The notes: generated by a model not told the origin, from the letters alone. A stretch of DNA of 64,000 nucleotides from [Pantoea] beijingensis (GCF_022647505.1 NZ_CP071409.1:1488001-1552000), one strand, 5' to 3'. Shown: positions 46,631-56,627, counted from the stretch's first letter. Translations and numbers: made by a program.

Positions 46631-49180
46631 TTGAAATTACCACGACTTAAATGGGCAAATATTGCTAAAGTAGATGGCGCTGCACGACGCAGCGCGTTGA
46701 AGAAGTCGCTGTGGGCGCTCCCTGCTTTGCCTTTCGTATTTAACAAGGCTGCAGCTGCAGAGCGAGAGCCAGCGAAAATAAGCAATACAGAACCGCTGCA
46801 TGCAAAGGACAAAATCAGCGAAGGATTTTCTTCCACCTCGGTAAATGGACTTCGGCAGCAGGACGGGCTTAAGTTTATCGGGCAGGCACTTAGTGTTGAT
46901 GAGCTGAAAAAAATCGTGCCTGACTTACCAGGGCAACGCATTTCACTTGCGTCATGGCACCGGCAAGGATGGGGAGGTTTGGCCTATCCTGCAGGAGGGG
47001 GGACTCTGTATTCTGTTTGCAACAATGAATTAAAGGAAGACGGCGGTACCATTTTTCGTGTTAATGATAAATGGTGCTGGGTTCGTGATATTTCAGGAGA
47101 AATAGATGCTCAATGGTTTGGTGTAACAGGTGATGGAATTGCCAGAGCTGAGAATATCTCAACTGCAATTGATTATATTACTCACAATGGTGGTATCCTA
47201 ACTTTCCCCAAAGGCGAAATAAATTTCGGATTATTACGAAAAAGAATTGAATACTTTCCTGGAATAAAGAAATTCACCATTCGTGGTCAGGGGTATGAGA
47301 CAGTATTCACTTTTGATAATATTGATCCACCCGAGAGAAAAATTGATAAAAACTGGGTGAGTGAACCAACTTTAATATTAATAAAAGGAAGGGGGACAGA
47401 TGAATTTATTGATTCTCCCATTATAGAAAATCTGACTATTGATTACACCCGGCAGAGAAATGGTGGAGGAACAGACCTGGCAACTTTAGATGAATGCCAT
47501 CCTACGCCTCACTCTATTGGGGCAATAGCTATTTACGCTATTTATTGTCGGAATCCTGTTTTTAGAAATTTGAGGTTTGCAAATATTTATGGAAGTGGGA
47601 TTTACTGCAAAAAGTCGTTTAATCCATTATCAGAGAATCTTTCTTTCTTAAATGTATCTGCAAATCAAATTATTGATCGTACAGGTAGGATGGATAGAGA
47701 TAATAGTGGAGGAGCGATTTTTTATTGGGCCTGTTACGGTGGAAAAATTACCAACTGCTCGGCTTGGAATACACGTAAATATACGGTTAATTATCGATCT
47801 CCAGATAATAAGCAGGAATTAAAAGATACACTATGTGGTTACATTGGTTTCTGGTGTGAATTTAGTGTAAGTCGAACTGATAGGGTTGATTTAGCACCGC
47901 CAATGATTGACTGGTTAAATGTTAAAGGGAAAGAATTAGACAGGGTTTCGCGCGGTGTGGAAATTACTAACTGTATTATATACGGTTATGTTATTGGCAT
48001 AAAAGGTGAGGCAGCTGTTGATATTTCAATAGTAAATAATAAAGTATTAAATTGCTATTTGCCTATAACGTGTAGTGGTGTGCGAGGTGTCGTACAGCGT
48101 AACTTTACCGATATGTTAGGTTGCGATAATATCAAGTGTCCACAAGGTGGTCTTGAGCAAAAAAGGTCACATTTAGGAGGTATGACATTTACATCTAAAT
48201 CCACTTTCAATCAGAGTTTGGATATTAGTCATAACTATGTACGAACCCGTAATTATCCTGCCTTTACAACTAGTAGACTCAATTTGAAGTTTTTATACAA
48301 CTATGTAAATGTCTACGGGAAAGCCAGTTTATTTAATTCTGTAAGTGAAAGTGACTTTTACGGTCTTGAAGTGTCGGGGAATACTTTTGTTATAGAAGAC
48401 GGCGCAGAGCCGCAAGATTCCATCCTATCATCTAATGAAACATCTATTTTTAGTAGTAATACATTTGATAATAAAAGCAAGTTTTCTCTCAACTTTATAT
48501 TCTTACCAGGCAATAAAATTTGGCATGGCATAACATTTAATGATAATTATTTTAATGGTCCAATAAAATTACAGTTTAAATCTAAAGCACTGATATGTGG
48601 AAATCGATTTATAATACCAAGAACATATACCAGTGGGGTTATTTCATTACACGGTAACGGAAGTCAATTGAATAATAACTATTTTACTTTAAACAGTAAT
48701 CAAGAACCAAAGTCTATTTTTATTAGTGCGATTGATGTGATGATAGGAAATAATCAATTTTATTTGATCGATAACGGAAAGCCAAAAACTCATGGTGTAC
48801 TTTCGTTCGATGATTCCTGCATATCACCAAAGTTACAGGGCAATCGTATAAACGATGATAAATATGGTATTTCCCTTGCAGTTGCAGGCACACTAATTAT
48901 GCCCCACATGGAAAATAATAATAGTGATGGTGATGGCACATTACTTTGGATTTCAAAAACGCTGAAAGGGCCGGTAATCTCTCAAATGAATGTATTTAAA
49001 GGTGGGTTATTGGGAGGAGAAAGTGAAATACCAGAACCAAATAGTAAGCAAAACTTATGGGAGAATTACTCTCCTTCTACAGGGCAACGCATCACATATC
49101 TAAACCCTCATCCTGGAGGGAGGGAAGGGTTAGTTATGACAAATAATGGCTGGAAAGAATTTGGTGCGATTGGAGAGTAA
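46631..49180 (+). CDS. amsF: Tailspike-like exopolysaccharide-processing protein (AmsF/WceF-like)
   Basis: An 849-residue exported protein starting with TTG behind AGGGGGA. Residues 1-45 form a Tat-like signal: Arg19-Arg20, SALKK, a hydrophobic stretch ALPALPFVF and an Ala-rich cleavage region. Residues ~80-170 (SLASWHRQGWGGLAYPAGGG, RDISGEIDAQWFGVTGDG) match the N-terminal module of phage tailspikes. The rest is rich in Asn-terminated short strands (NNYFNG, SGNTFV, GNQFY) typical of a right-handed beta helix. AmsF/WceF of amylovoran/stewartan loci are of this type, and WceF trims the polymer. Function here is inferred as polymer trimming or release. It sits between a glycosyltransferase and wza, unlike the amylovoran locus where amsF is distal. 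Confidence 0.8.
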   Translation: MKLPRLKWANIAKVDGAARRSALKKSLWALPALPFVFNKAAAAEREPAKISNTEPLHAKDKISEGFSSTSVNGLRQQDGLKFIGQALSVDELKKIVPDLPGQRISLASWHRQGWGGLAYPAGGGTLYSVCNNELKEDGGTIFRVNDKWCWVRDISGEIDAQWFGVTGDGIARAENISTAIDYITHNGGILTFPKGEINFGLLRKRIEYFPGIKKFTIRGQGYETVFTFDNIDPPERKIDKNWVSEPTLILIKGRGTDEFIDSPIIENLTIDYTRQRNGGGTDLATLDECHPTPHSIGAIAIYAIYCRNPVFRNLRFANIYGSGIYCKKSFNPLSENLSFLNVSANQIIDRTGRMDRDNSGGAIFYWACYGGKITNCSAWNTRKYTVNYRSPDNKQELKDTLCGYIGFWCEFSVSRTDRVDLAPPMIDWLNVKGKELDRVSRGVEITNCIIYGYVIGIKGEAAVDISIVNNKVLNCYLPITCSGVRGVVQRNFTDMLGCDNIKCPQGGLEQKRSHLGGMTFTSKSTFNQSLDISHNYVRTRNYPAFTTSRLNLKFLYNYVNVYGKASLFNSVSESDFYGLEVSGNTFVIEDGAEPQDSILSSNETSIFSSNTFDNKSKFSLNFIFLPGNKIWHGITFNDNYFNGPIKLQFKSKALICGNRFIIPRTYTSGVISLHGNGSQLNNNYFTLNSNQEPKSIFISAIDVMIGNNQFYLIDNGKPKTHGVLSFDDSCISPKLQGNRINDDKYGISLAVAGTLIMPHMENNNSDGDGTLLWISKTLKGPVISQMNVFKGGLLGGESEIPEPNSKQNLWENYSPSTGQRITYLNPHPGGREGLVMTNNGWKEFGAIGE

Positions 49181-49459
49181 TATCCTATTCATGCTCTGGG
49201 TATTATATTGAGTTGTTGTCTCACTTTTCTCTCAATAGTATCTACTTAAAGAAGCTTAATTCGTTGTTACGTGATATGAGGTATTAACTCAAATCGTAGG
49301 ATGAGTGTTTTTTAACAGTGCGCATGCAAGTAGGCAAGTAAATGCTATCTAAGTTATTTTTGAGATTCTCCTTAGATGCATTATTCGCCGAAATAAAACA
49401 TACTTGCGGTAGTGTACTGGAGTGGATTAAAAAAAATTTTACATAGCGATGATAATTAA
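49181..49459 (+). other. 279-nt intergenic region before wza
   Basis: This AT-rich gap is unusually long for the inside of an operon. It contains no ORF. A TTGCGG and TTAAAA pair spaced by 17 nt (49403-49431 region) could be a weak promoter, and TGAGATTCTCCTTA (about 49362) is a poor RcsAB-like match. An internal promoter for wza is possible but unproven. Confidence 0.35.
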
Positions 49460-50599
49460 ATGATGATGAAATCAAAATTGAAGCTGATGCCATTGTTGGT
49501 GTCGATCACGATGGTCAGTGGATGTACCATAGTGCCAGGAGCAAACTTATCGACAAGTGGTAAAAACGTCATTAAACAGCAGGATGCCGATTATGATTTG
49601 AATCGCATGGTCAATGTTTTCCCAATGACACCATCCTTGATAGAGCAACTCCGCCCGAAACCAAATTATGCTCGGCCAAATGCGGCTTTGGATGAAGAAC
49701 TTAAGTCATATGAATATCGTATAGGTGTTGGCGATGTGCTAAGTGTAACTGTATGGGATCATCCTGAACTTACTACACCAGCAGGCCAATATCGTAGCGC
49801 AAGTGACACCGGAAACTGGGTGCAATCAGATGGATCAATTTTCTATCCTTACATTGGAAAGGTTGCCGTTGCTGGTCGTACTGTCAGTGAGATTAGAAAT
49901 GATATCTCGCGTCGCTTAGCTGCCTACATCGAAAGTCCACAGGTTGATGTAAACATTGCCGCTTTTCGTTCCCAGAAAGCCTACATCTCTGGTGAGGTTG
50001 GGAGATCTGGTCAACAAGCCATTACGAATGTTCCATTAACGATATTGGATGCCATAAATGCTGCTGGAGGATTAGGCACAAATGCAGATTGGCGTAATGT
50101 TATTCTCACACATAATGGTTCAGAACGTCGTATTTCATTACAAGCATTGATGCAAAATGGTGACCTGAGCCAGAACCATTTACTCTATCCGGGTGATATT
50201 CTCTTTGTACCACGAAATGATGATCTTAAAGTTTTTGTCATGGGAGAAGTCACACGCCAAACAACCTTAAAAATGGATCGTAGCGGTATGACGCTTACCG
50301 AAGCGTTAAGTAACGCGGAGGGAATGGATCAGACGGTTTCAAATGCTACTGGAATATTTGTTATTCGTCCGACAAGAGGAGAGCAGAGTAAAGGGAAAAT
50401 TGCCAACATTTACCAGCTTAATGCGCAAGATGCTACGGCGATGGTACTGGGAACAGAATTCCAACTTCAACCTTACGACATTGTCTATGTTACTGCGATG
50501 CCGATTGTTCGTTGGAACCGAGTCATCAACCAGTTATTGCCGACTATAAACAGCGTGCGCTATGCCACTGACACAGTCCGTGACATTCATAACTGGTGA
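49460..50599 (+). CDS. wza: Polysaccharide export outer-membrane lipoprotein Wza
   Basis: A 379-residue lipoprotein. The signal peptide ends in MVSGC, a lipobox with Cys at about residue 22. The poly-export domain ([20 protein letters not shown]) and two SLBB-type repeats ([23 protein letters not shown]) follow, and the C-terminal amphipathic helix ([14 protein letters not shown]) forms the outer-membrane pore. Wza octamers export group 1 capsule or slime polymer with Wzc. Three successive ATG codons open the gene, and the ribosome-binding site is weak. It corresponds to amsH of amylovoran clusters. Confidence 0.95.
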   Translation: MMMKSKLKLMPLLVSITMVSGCTIVPGANLSTSGKNVIKQQDADYDLNRMVNVFPMTPSLIEQLRPKPNYARPNAALDEELKSYEYRIGVGDVLSVTVWDHPELTTPAGQYRSASDTGNWVQSDGSIFYPYIGKVAVAGRTVSEIRNDISRRLAAYIESPQVDVNIAAFRSQKAYISGEVGRSGQQAITNVPLTILDAINAAGGLGTNADWRNVILTHNGSERRISLQALMQNGDLSQNHLLYPGDILFVPRNDDLKVFVMGEVTRQTTLKMDRSGMTLTEALSNAEGMDQTVSNATGIFVIRPTRGEQSKGKIANIYQLNAQDATAMVLGTEFQLQPYDIVYVTAMPIVRWNRVINQLLPTINSVRYATDTVRDIHNW

Positions 50600-50606
50600 T
50601 AAAAGT

Positions 50607-51035
50607 ATGTTTAATTCAATCCTGGTGGTTTGCGTAGGTAATATTTGCCGTTCACCTACTGGTGAGCGCTTGCTTCGAAAGTATCTTCCGGCAAAAAAAG
50701 TTGATTCGGCAGGTATTGGTGCATTAGTCGGTAGAGAAGCTGATGCAAGCGCTAAACATATCGCTGATAAAAATCTTCTTTCGCTTAACGGGCATTGTGC
50801 AAGGCAGTTAACGAAAGCGATTTGTCACGAATATGACTTGATACTAGTGATGGAGAAAAAACATATTACGGCGGTCTGCGATTACTCACCTGAAATTAGA
50901 GGGAAGGTCATGTTATTCGGCCATTGGACTGGACGAGAGATCCCAGACCCGTATAAAAAAAGCCTGGATTCTTTCCAGGCTGTCTATGGTTTGCTGGATG
51001 CAGCAGCTCAGCAATGGGCAAATAAACTAAGTTAG
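50607..51035 (+). CDS. wzb: Low-molecular-weight protein tyrosine phosphatase Wzb
   Basis: A 142-residue LMW-PTP. The P-loop CVGNICRS is at residues 9-16 with the catalytic Cys and Arg, and the general-acid Asp is in EIPDPYKKS. The ATG at 50607 follows the wza stop by 7 nt and has GGTGA upstream; the longer ORF would overlap wza. Wzb dephosphorylates the tyrosine tail of Wzc, the cycle needed for high-molecular-weight polymer. It corresponds to amsI. Confidence 0.94.
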   Translation: MFNSILVVCVGNICRSPTGERLLRKYLPAKKVDSAGIGALVGREADASAKHIADKNLLSLNGHCARQLTKAICHEYDLILVMEKKHITAVCDYSPEIRGKVMLFGHWTGREIPDPYKKSLDSFQAVYGLLDAAAQQWANKLS

Positions 51036-51053
51036 CGAGCAAGGGCCTTAATT

Positions 51054-53210
51054 TTGAATAAAAAAAGAGTTAACACATCATCTGATGCTCACAATGAGGT
51101 GGATCTTGGTCGTCTGTTGGGATCCATCATTGACTATAAATGGTTGATCATCGCGATAACGTCATTTTTCACCATTGCTGGTGTGCTATATTCCATATTC
51201 GCCACACCAATATATCAAGCGAATGCATTAGTCCAGGTTGAATCAAGTATTGGAAGTCAGCTAGTTAACAACCTTGATAGCCTACTACCTGATAAGCCAC
51301 AATCGGCAGCCGAGATTGAGCTTTTACAGTCACGGATGGTATTAGGAAAAACAGTAGAAGATCTACATTTAGATATCAGCATCGGGCAGAACTATTTTCC
51401 ATTATTTGGCAAAGGATGGGCACGTTTAACAGGAGAAAAACCAGGTGAGTTAGCAATTTCTCGATTTAACCTACCTAATTCTCTGCTCAATATACCACTT
51501 ACACTTGAAATGGATACGAAAAATCATTTTAAACTACTAAACGATGGCAATGAAATATTAGTAGGTGAAGTGGGAAAGTTAGCTAAAAATGGCGATGTGT
51601 CTTTATTAATAAGTGGAGTGAAAGCAGAACCAGGAACGGATTTTACTCTAGTAAAATATCCGTCTTTGCAGGTCATAAATCGGATCAAAAAGAATTTGTT
51701 AATTGAAGATTCTGGTAAGGATACTGGGGTTTTAAATGTTACATATACTGGTCCTGATCCAGATGATATTCGTAAGACGCTGGATGGTGTAACGCAGAAT
51801 TATTTATTGCAAAATGTCGAGCGTAAATCTGCTGAAGCCGAAAAAAGCCTCGAATTTCTCAAAGTACAAGTTCCTAAGGTGAGAGGGGAACTCGACGCAG
51901 CAGAAAGTAAACTAAATATATTCCGGCAGGAAAATGATTCTGTTGATCTGTCCTTAGAAGCAAAATCGATGCTTGATACAATGGTAAGTATCGAGACTCA
52001 GCTAAATCAGTTAACATTCCGAGAAGCCGAGATTTCTAAATTATATACGAAAGAGCACCCAGCATATCGTACATTAATAGAAAAAAGGCAAACACTGGAA
52101 GATGAAAAGGAAAAGCTAAATAAAAGGATTAGTAACTTACCCAGGACCCAACAAGAAATTGTACGTTTGACTCGCGATGTGGAGTCTGGGCAGCAGGTTT
52201 ACATGCAATTATTAAACAAGCAGCAAGAACTGAACATATCTAAAGCTAGTACGGTAGGTAATGTTCGTATTGTTGATTCAGCAGTAACCCTGCCTGGTAT
52301 TGTTCAGCCTCAAAAAATAATTATTATCCTTGCGTCCGTGCTCTTAGGCTTAATTGTATCAATCTTAGTAGTTATAATCAGAACTATTATGCATCGCGGT
52401 ATAGAGAATCCAGCTGAGTTGGAAGAGGCTGGAGTTAATGTATATGCCAGTGTCCCCCTCTCCGAATGGCAACAGAAGAAAGACCGTGCCGATCTGGCGG
52501 TTAGCAAGCATCGTAAACGTCGAGCAAATGAATTACTCACGCAAAGTAATCCAACAGATTTGGCTGTTGAGGCTCTGAGAAGTCTACGTACAAGTTTGCA
52601 TTTTGCTATGTTAGAGGCGAAAAACAATATACTGATGATATCAGGTGCGAGCCCCTCTATTGGTAAGACATTCGTGAGTACTAACCTTTCAGTATTAGTT
52701 GCTCAAACGGATAAGAAAGTATTATTTATTGATGCTGACTTAAGAAAAGGTTACGTTCATCAACTGCTTGGATTAGATAATAAAATTGGTCTTGCTGAAG
52801 TTCTTTCAAACCAAGCCGAAATTGAACAAAGTGTTCAAAAGACAGAAATAGAGAATTTCGACGTAGTGACACGTGGGCAGGTCCCTCCTAACCCATCAGA
52901 ATTATTGATGACATCGAGATATACGGAATTGTTAGAATGGGCATCACGACACTATGATTTAGTGATTATTGATACACCACCGATATTGGCGGTTACTGAT
53001 GCTGCAATTATTGGTCGCCATGTCGGGACATCGCTGATGGTTGCGCGCTATGGAGTGAACACGTTGAAAGAAGTTGAATTAAGTATTACACGTTTTGAGC
53101 AAAATGGTATTGATATCAAAGGAGTAATACTAAACTCAGTATTTAAAAAAGCTGCAAATTACTACAGTAGCTATGGCTACTATGAGTATGAGTATAAATC
53201 TGAGAAATAA
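51054..53210 (+). CDS. wzc: Tyrosine autokinase / polysaccharide co-polymerase Wzc
   Basis: A 718-residue inner-membrane BY-kinase. Transmembrane helices lie at about residues 31-51 and 421-442 around the periplasmic Wzz-like domain. The cytoplasmic kinase has the Walker A motif ASPSIGKTF near residue 532, Walker A' LFIDADLRKG and Walker B LVIIDTPPIL. The C terminus is a tyrosine cluster (YYSSYGYYEYEY). It controls chain length and export with Wza and Wzb. The gene starts with TTG behind AAGGG, 18 nt after wzb. It corresponds to amsA. Tandem hairpins follow the stop. Confidence 0.96.
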   Translation: MNKKRVNTSSDAHNEVDLGRLLGSIIDYKWLIIAITSFFTIAGVLYSIFATPIYQANALVQVESSIGSQLVNNLDSLLPDKPQSAAEIELLQSRMVLGKTVEDLHLDISIGQNYFPLFGKGWARLTGEKPGELAISRFNLPNSLLNIPLTLEMDTKNHFKLLNDGNEILVGEVGKLAKNGDVSLLISGVKAEPGTDFTLVKYPSLQVINRIKKNLLIEDSGKDTGVLNVTYTGPDPDDIRKTLDGVTQNYLLQNVERKSAEAEKSLEFLKVQVPKVRGELDAAESKLNIFRQENDSVDLSLEAKSMLDTMVSIETQLNQLTFREAEISKLYTKEHPAYRTLIEKRQTLEDEKEKLNKRISNLPRTQQEIVRLTRDVESGQQVYMQLLNKQQELNISKASTVGNVRIVDSAVTLPGIVQPQKIIIILASVLLGLIVSILVVIIRTIMHRGIENPAELEEAGVNVYASVPLSEWQQKKDRADLAVSKHRKRRANELLTQSNPTDLAVEALRSLRTSLHFAMLEAKNNILMISGASPSIGKTFVSTNLSVLVAQTDKKVLFIDADLRKGYVHQLLGLDNKIGLAEVLSNQAEIEQSVQKTEIENFDVVTRGQVPPNPSELLMTSRYTELLEWASRHYDLVIIDTPPILAVTDAAIIGRHVGTSLMVARYGVNTLKEVELSITRFEQNGIDIKGVILNSVFKKAANYYSSYGYYEYEYKSEK

Positions 53211-53216
53211 CATGAT

Positions 53217-53252
53217 AAATGCCCGGAAGATAAGTATATATCCCGGGCATTT
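53217..53252 (+). terminator. First hairpin after wzc (attenuator/processing site)
   Basis: AAATGCCCGG (53217-53226) pairs with CCGGGCATTT (53243-53252), a 10-bp stem. It is followed by AGAATATTTT rather than an unbroken T run. Lying inside the operon, it probably lowers but does not abolish read-through under RfaH. Confidence 0.65.
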
Positions 53253-53254
53253 AG

Positions 53255-53291
53255 AATATTTTGCATAGACTGCTAGCTTACGCAAAATATT
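53255..53291 (+). terminator. Second hairpin after wzc
   Basis: AATATTTTGC (53255-53264) pairs perfectly with GCAAAATATT (53282-53291), followed by TTTAATG. It starts two bases after the first hairpin. A second, AT-rich stem in tandem suggests a transcript-processing or partial termination site separating export genes from assembly genes. Confidence 0.6.
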
Positions 53292-53342
53292 TTAATGTAA
53301 GGCAAGAATACAACCACTTGTAAAAATGAGGCGGTTTAAAGC

Positions 53343-54440
53343 ATGAGTAATGCCGGAAGGAAAATAATTTATATCATTAACGGATTATCCCCCGGCGGTG
53401 CCGAAATGGGATTAGAAATGCTAATAGACTATGGGCTATTCAAAAATGTAGACTTGGAAATTATATGTTTAAGTCGGTGCGAAAGCGATTTAGAAAAACG
53501 GATTGAGAGAAAAGTGCCTGGATGTATAACTTATCTCTCAGACAAGCCCGTTAGTAACAACTATCTTTTACAATACACCATCAATTTCATTAAGATAGTT
53601 CGTGAAAAAAAACCCGAGATAATAATATCTTCACTGTCTCAATCAGTACTGGTCGCAAGACTTGCAAAGTTTTTTTCTAAATTTAAGTTAATTACATTTG
53701 AACATAACACGGAGTTTCAAAATAAAAAAGTATGGTATTTAATGAAGTATACTGATTTTATCACTGATATATTTTGGTGTGATTCGAATGCTACAGAAAA
53801 AGCATTAATTGCAAGGAATAAAGGTGTTAATGAGAAACTACTTCCTCTCTTTTATATGCCAGAAAAAAACTATAAAAAAAGTGATTATAGAATCGGTAGT
53901 TCTATTAAGTTAATGGCGGTTGGTAGATTAGCACCACAAAAAAATTATGCAGAGTTAATCGAAGTAATTAAATTATTACACTCTAGGGGAATGAATATAA
54001 CGCTCAGTATTTTTGGAGATGGTGAACAACGTACATTTCTAGAGCAGAAAGTAAATGAGTTAGAACTATGCGAAATTATTAAATTAGAAGGATTTGTCCA
54101 GGATTGGATAAAGTACGCTATACACTATGATGCGTATATTTTAATGAGTGATTTTGAAGGGTTGAGTATAGCTACTTTGGAGGCAATGAGTGTGGGTCTC
54201 CCTTGTATAGTAAAACCTGTTGGAGAACTTAAAAATTATATTATAAATAATAGCACTGGTTTAATAGTCAATAGTATAAATCAGGCTTCAGATGCAATTG
54301 AAAGATTAAAAAATGAAAAAGCATTGGCTACCCACCTCGGAGCTCGTGCAGTGGAATATGTGAAGGAAAATCATTCAGAATCTATTTTCAGACATCATTT
54401 TCTAGAAGCCCAAAAAGATCTTGAGTTGATTCCATTATGA
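53343..54440 (+). CDS. Glycosyltransferase, GT4 family (exopolysaccharide)
   Basis: A 365-residue GT-B enzyme. The N-terminal GLSPGGAEMGLEML loop is the acceptor/pyrophosphate region. The C-terminal half has LMAVGRLAPQKNYAELIEV and MSDFEGLSIATLEAMSVGLPCIV, i.e. the EX7E motif. The start has GAGGCGG upstream. It is the first gene after the wzc hairpins, and its stop overlaps the ATG of the polymerase (ATGA). It probably adds one sugar to the lipid-linked repeat unit; the sugar is unknown. It resembles AmsB/AmsD-type transferases in general layout only. Confidence 0.85.
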   Translation: MSNAGRKIIYIINGLSPGGAEMGLEMLIDYGLFKNVDLEIICLSRCESDLEKRIERKVPGCITYLSDKPVSNNYLLQYTINFIKIVREKKPEIIISSLSQSVLVARLAKFFSKFKLITFEHNTEFQNKKVWYLMKYTDFITDIFWCDSNATEKALIARNKGVNEKLLPLFYMPEKNYKKSDYRIGSSIKLMAVGRLAPQKNYAELIEVIKLLHSRGMNITLSIFGDGEQRTFLEQKVNELELCEIIKLEGFVQDWIKYAIHYDAYILMSDFEGLSIATLEAMSVGLPCIVKPVGELKNYIINNSTGLIVNSINQASDAIERLKNEKALATHLGARAVEYVKENHSESIFRHHFLEAQKDLELIPL

Positions 54441-55570
54441 AACCAACAAAAATAAAGGTAACTTTAACAAAAAACAAAATATTCATTTTCGATGCGTATT
54501 TGTCATTTCTTTTATGGACCTGTGTGGTTTTATTATTCCCTTTGATAGCACTTATAAAAGAGAAAGTAATGCCTCGTTATTTTTTTCTAGATGCTAATAC
54601 TATTGAAAATTTTATGTTACGTAAAACTCCACTTACGCCCGGAGATTCTTACGCAAGTACTGCAGCATTTTATAATTTCTTTGGTGTAGAGCGAGATTCA
54701 TTCTTTTTTCCACTTATTGCATCAGTAATTATTATTTATTTTTTCTTTATCGTAATGAAGCGGGCAATGCCAGGTAAGCTATCATTAATTGAGTTTGGGA
54801 CTTATCTTTATTATATCCTTTTGGCAATTGTGTATATGTCTTTACTCAGTAAAGATTTTATAGTGATGCTAATATTACTACCATTTATGTTTTTTGCTAA
54901 AAAAGGGATACCTGGCCTACTAGTTTGGTCATTATTTGCGTGTTTCTATGCGGTTTATTTTAGAAGTTATTGGTTCCTTATTTTGGCTATATTTTGGGGT
55001 TTTTATTTTATATTTAGATTTGTAAGCAAGCCACAAACAATTTTTTTATTGGTCTTTTTAGGGTTGTTTGTTTTAGCTATTGTATTCAATATAGTAATGG
55101 GAGTAGATGTCGATAACTTCCGAACCATTGTTAATGATGTCCGCCTTGATGCAAACCAGCAGGGCGCTGACTCAATGATCACTAGCATTATACCTGGCGG
55201 AGGATTCATTATAGGCTGGATAAATGTTTCATTAACATGGCTTTTTCTAATGTTGCCAGTCCCGTTAATTTTAGCTTTATCCCCATATTATATGGTCATT
55301 TCGTTTTTTTTGATTTTTTTATATTATAAGTTTTGGCAGGCGACAAAAACAGAACTTACATATAGAAGAGATCCTGTTCTAAAAGCAGTAATTTGCTTAA
55401 TAGTTGCTTTTACAGCGATTCAAAGTGTTTTTGAGCCGGATTATGGAAGCTATGTTCGCCACCTTGCACCATTTTATCCATTATTTTTTTATGCTGTTTT
55501 TTCCACAACATGGTTGAGGGAGAGAGCTGATATTCAGGATGATGAAAATGAAGATATTACACTGCGCTGA
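54437..55570 (+). CDS. wzy: Wzy-like exopolysaccharide polymerase
   Basis: A 377-residue membrane protein with about nine to ten helices and one larger periplasmic loop (residues ~215-255, including VNDVRLDANQQGADSM). The basic residues RSYWFLILAI near residue 175 lie before a helix, as in Wzy/AmsC-like proteins. It is the only polytopic protein in the locus besides Wzx and the acyltransferase, and no other polymerase is present, so by elimination and position it is the repeat-unit polymerase. Sequence conservation in this family is low, and no catalytic motif could be proven. Confidence 0.7.
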   Translation: MKPTKIKVTLTKNKIFIFDAYLSFLLWTCVVLLFPLIALIKEKVMPRYFFLDANTIENFMLRKTPLTPGDSYASTAAFYNFFGVERDSFFFPLIASVIIIYFFFIVMKRAMPGKLSLIEFGTYLYYILLAIVYMSLLSKDFIVMLILLPFMFFAKKGIPGLLVWSLFACFYAVYFRSYWFLILAIFWGFYFIFRFVSKPQTIFLLVFLGLFVLAIVFNIVMGVDVDNFRTIVNDVRLDANQQGADSMITSIIPGGGFIIGWINVSLTWLFLMLPVPLILALSPYYMVISFFLIFLYYKFWQATKTELTYRRDPVLKAVICLIVAFTAIQSVFEPDYGSYVRHLAPFYPLFFYAVFSTTWLRERADIQDDENEDITLR

Positions 55571-56627
55571 GACAATTAAAGGAGGGGTCGCAACTGTAAT
55601 GAAACAAATTATTGCGGCACAAATTAACTCTCCTGAATGTGAGAAAGTGATATGTCTTATTCCAGATAGTCAACGTGAAGAGTTGAATGAAATTAGTGAA
55701 AAAAATATAAGTACATTTCATCGTACAGGCCGTAATATTTTTTCATTGCTTAATCTAACTGTGAAGTTCTTCTTTCTCCTGCTACGGGAAAAACCGGATG
55801 TGGTACATTTGCATAGCACATTTTCAGGTTTCTTTGCGAGATTAGTACTTATTTTATTAATGCCTATAAGACGCCCTAAGGTAATTTATTGTCCACATGC
55901 CTTTTCTTTTTTAATGGAAAATTCGGCAATTAAACAAAGAATTTATATTTATATCGAACGCTTTTTCTCTCTGGTAACCGACAGTATTATTTGTGTTAGT
56001 GATTATGAGCGTATGAAAGCGATTAATTGCGGTCTTAAAGAAACTAAATTGATCGTGATCCATAATGGTGTTCCTCCTCATGCCAGCGAACATGCTAAAC
56101 ATCAACGAGTTAACCTTAACTTACTTTTTGTTGGCAGACTAGATTTTCAGAAGGGTTATGATGTGCTTATTGAGGCAATGCGTCAGATTCATGACCCTAC
56201 AATTCATTTAACTATCGTTGGCGATAGCGTTACGAAAGAAACGCAAAAAATACTATTGGACAATGTGACTTATACTGGATGGTTGAAATCAGCAGAGTTG
56301 GAGTCTCACTTTATAAATTCAGATGCCCTGATTATTCCCAGCCGATGGGAAGGTTTTGCGATGGTACCCTTAGAAGCGATGAGCTATTCATTACCGATTG
56401 TCTCTAGTGATTCGACTTCTTTACCCGAAGTCGTTAAAGATGGGGAAACAGGATTTTTATTTGAAAATGGTAATGCAGATGAATTACGAGAGAAAATATT
56501 ATCACTTAAGAATATTGACTTAAAAGTTATGGGAGCGAATGGTAACCGATTATTTAGGGACAAATTCACGTCAGAGTCTATGATCGAGAAGACGAATAAA
56601 TTGTATCAGGAAATATTTCTTCGGTAG
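55548..56627 (+). CDS. Glycosyltransferase, GT4 family (exopolysaccharide)
   Basis: A 359-residue GT-B enzyme. Start at 55548 is favoured because AGGA lies 8 nt before it; ATG codons at 55539 and 55542 are closer to that site than is usual. The N terminus ILHCAETIKGGVATVM, the donor-domain LLFVGRLDFQKGYDVLIEAM and SRWEGFAMVPLEAMSYSLPIV are clear GT4 signatures. It overlaps the polymerase gene by 23 nt, so the two are translationally coupled. Its layout is like AmsD of amylovoran loci; donor sugar is unknown. Confidence 0.84.
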   Translation: MKILHCAETIKGGVATVMKQIIAAQINSPECEKVICLIPDSQREELNEISEKNISTFHRTGRNIFSLLNLTVKFFFLLLREKPDVVHLHSTFSGFFARLVLILLMPIRRPKVIYCPHAFSFLMENSAIKQRIYIYIERFFSLVTDSIICVSDYERMKAINCGLKETKLIVIHNGVPPHASEHAKHQRVNLNLLFVGRLDFQKGYDVLIEAMRQIHDPTIHLTIVGDSVTKETQKILLDNVTYTGWLKSAELESHFINSDALIIPSRWEGFAMVPLEAMSYSLPIVSSDSTSLPEVVKDGETGFLFENGNADELREKILSLKNIDLKVMGANGNRLFRDKFTSESMIEKTNKLYQEIFLR

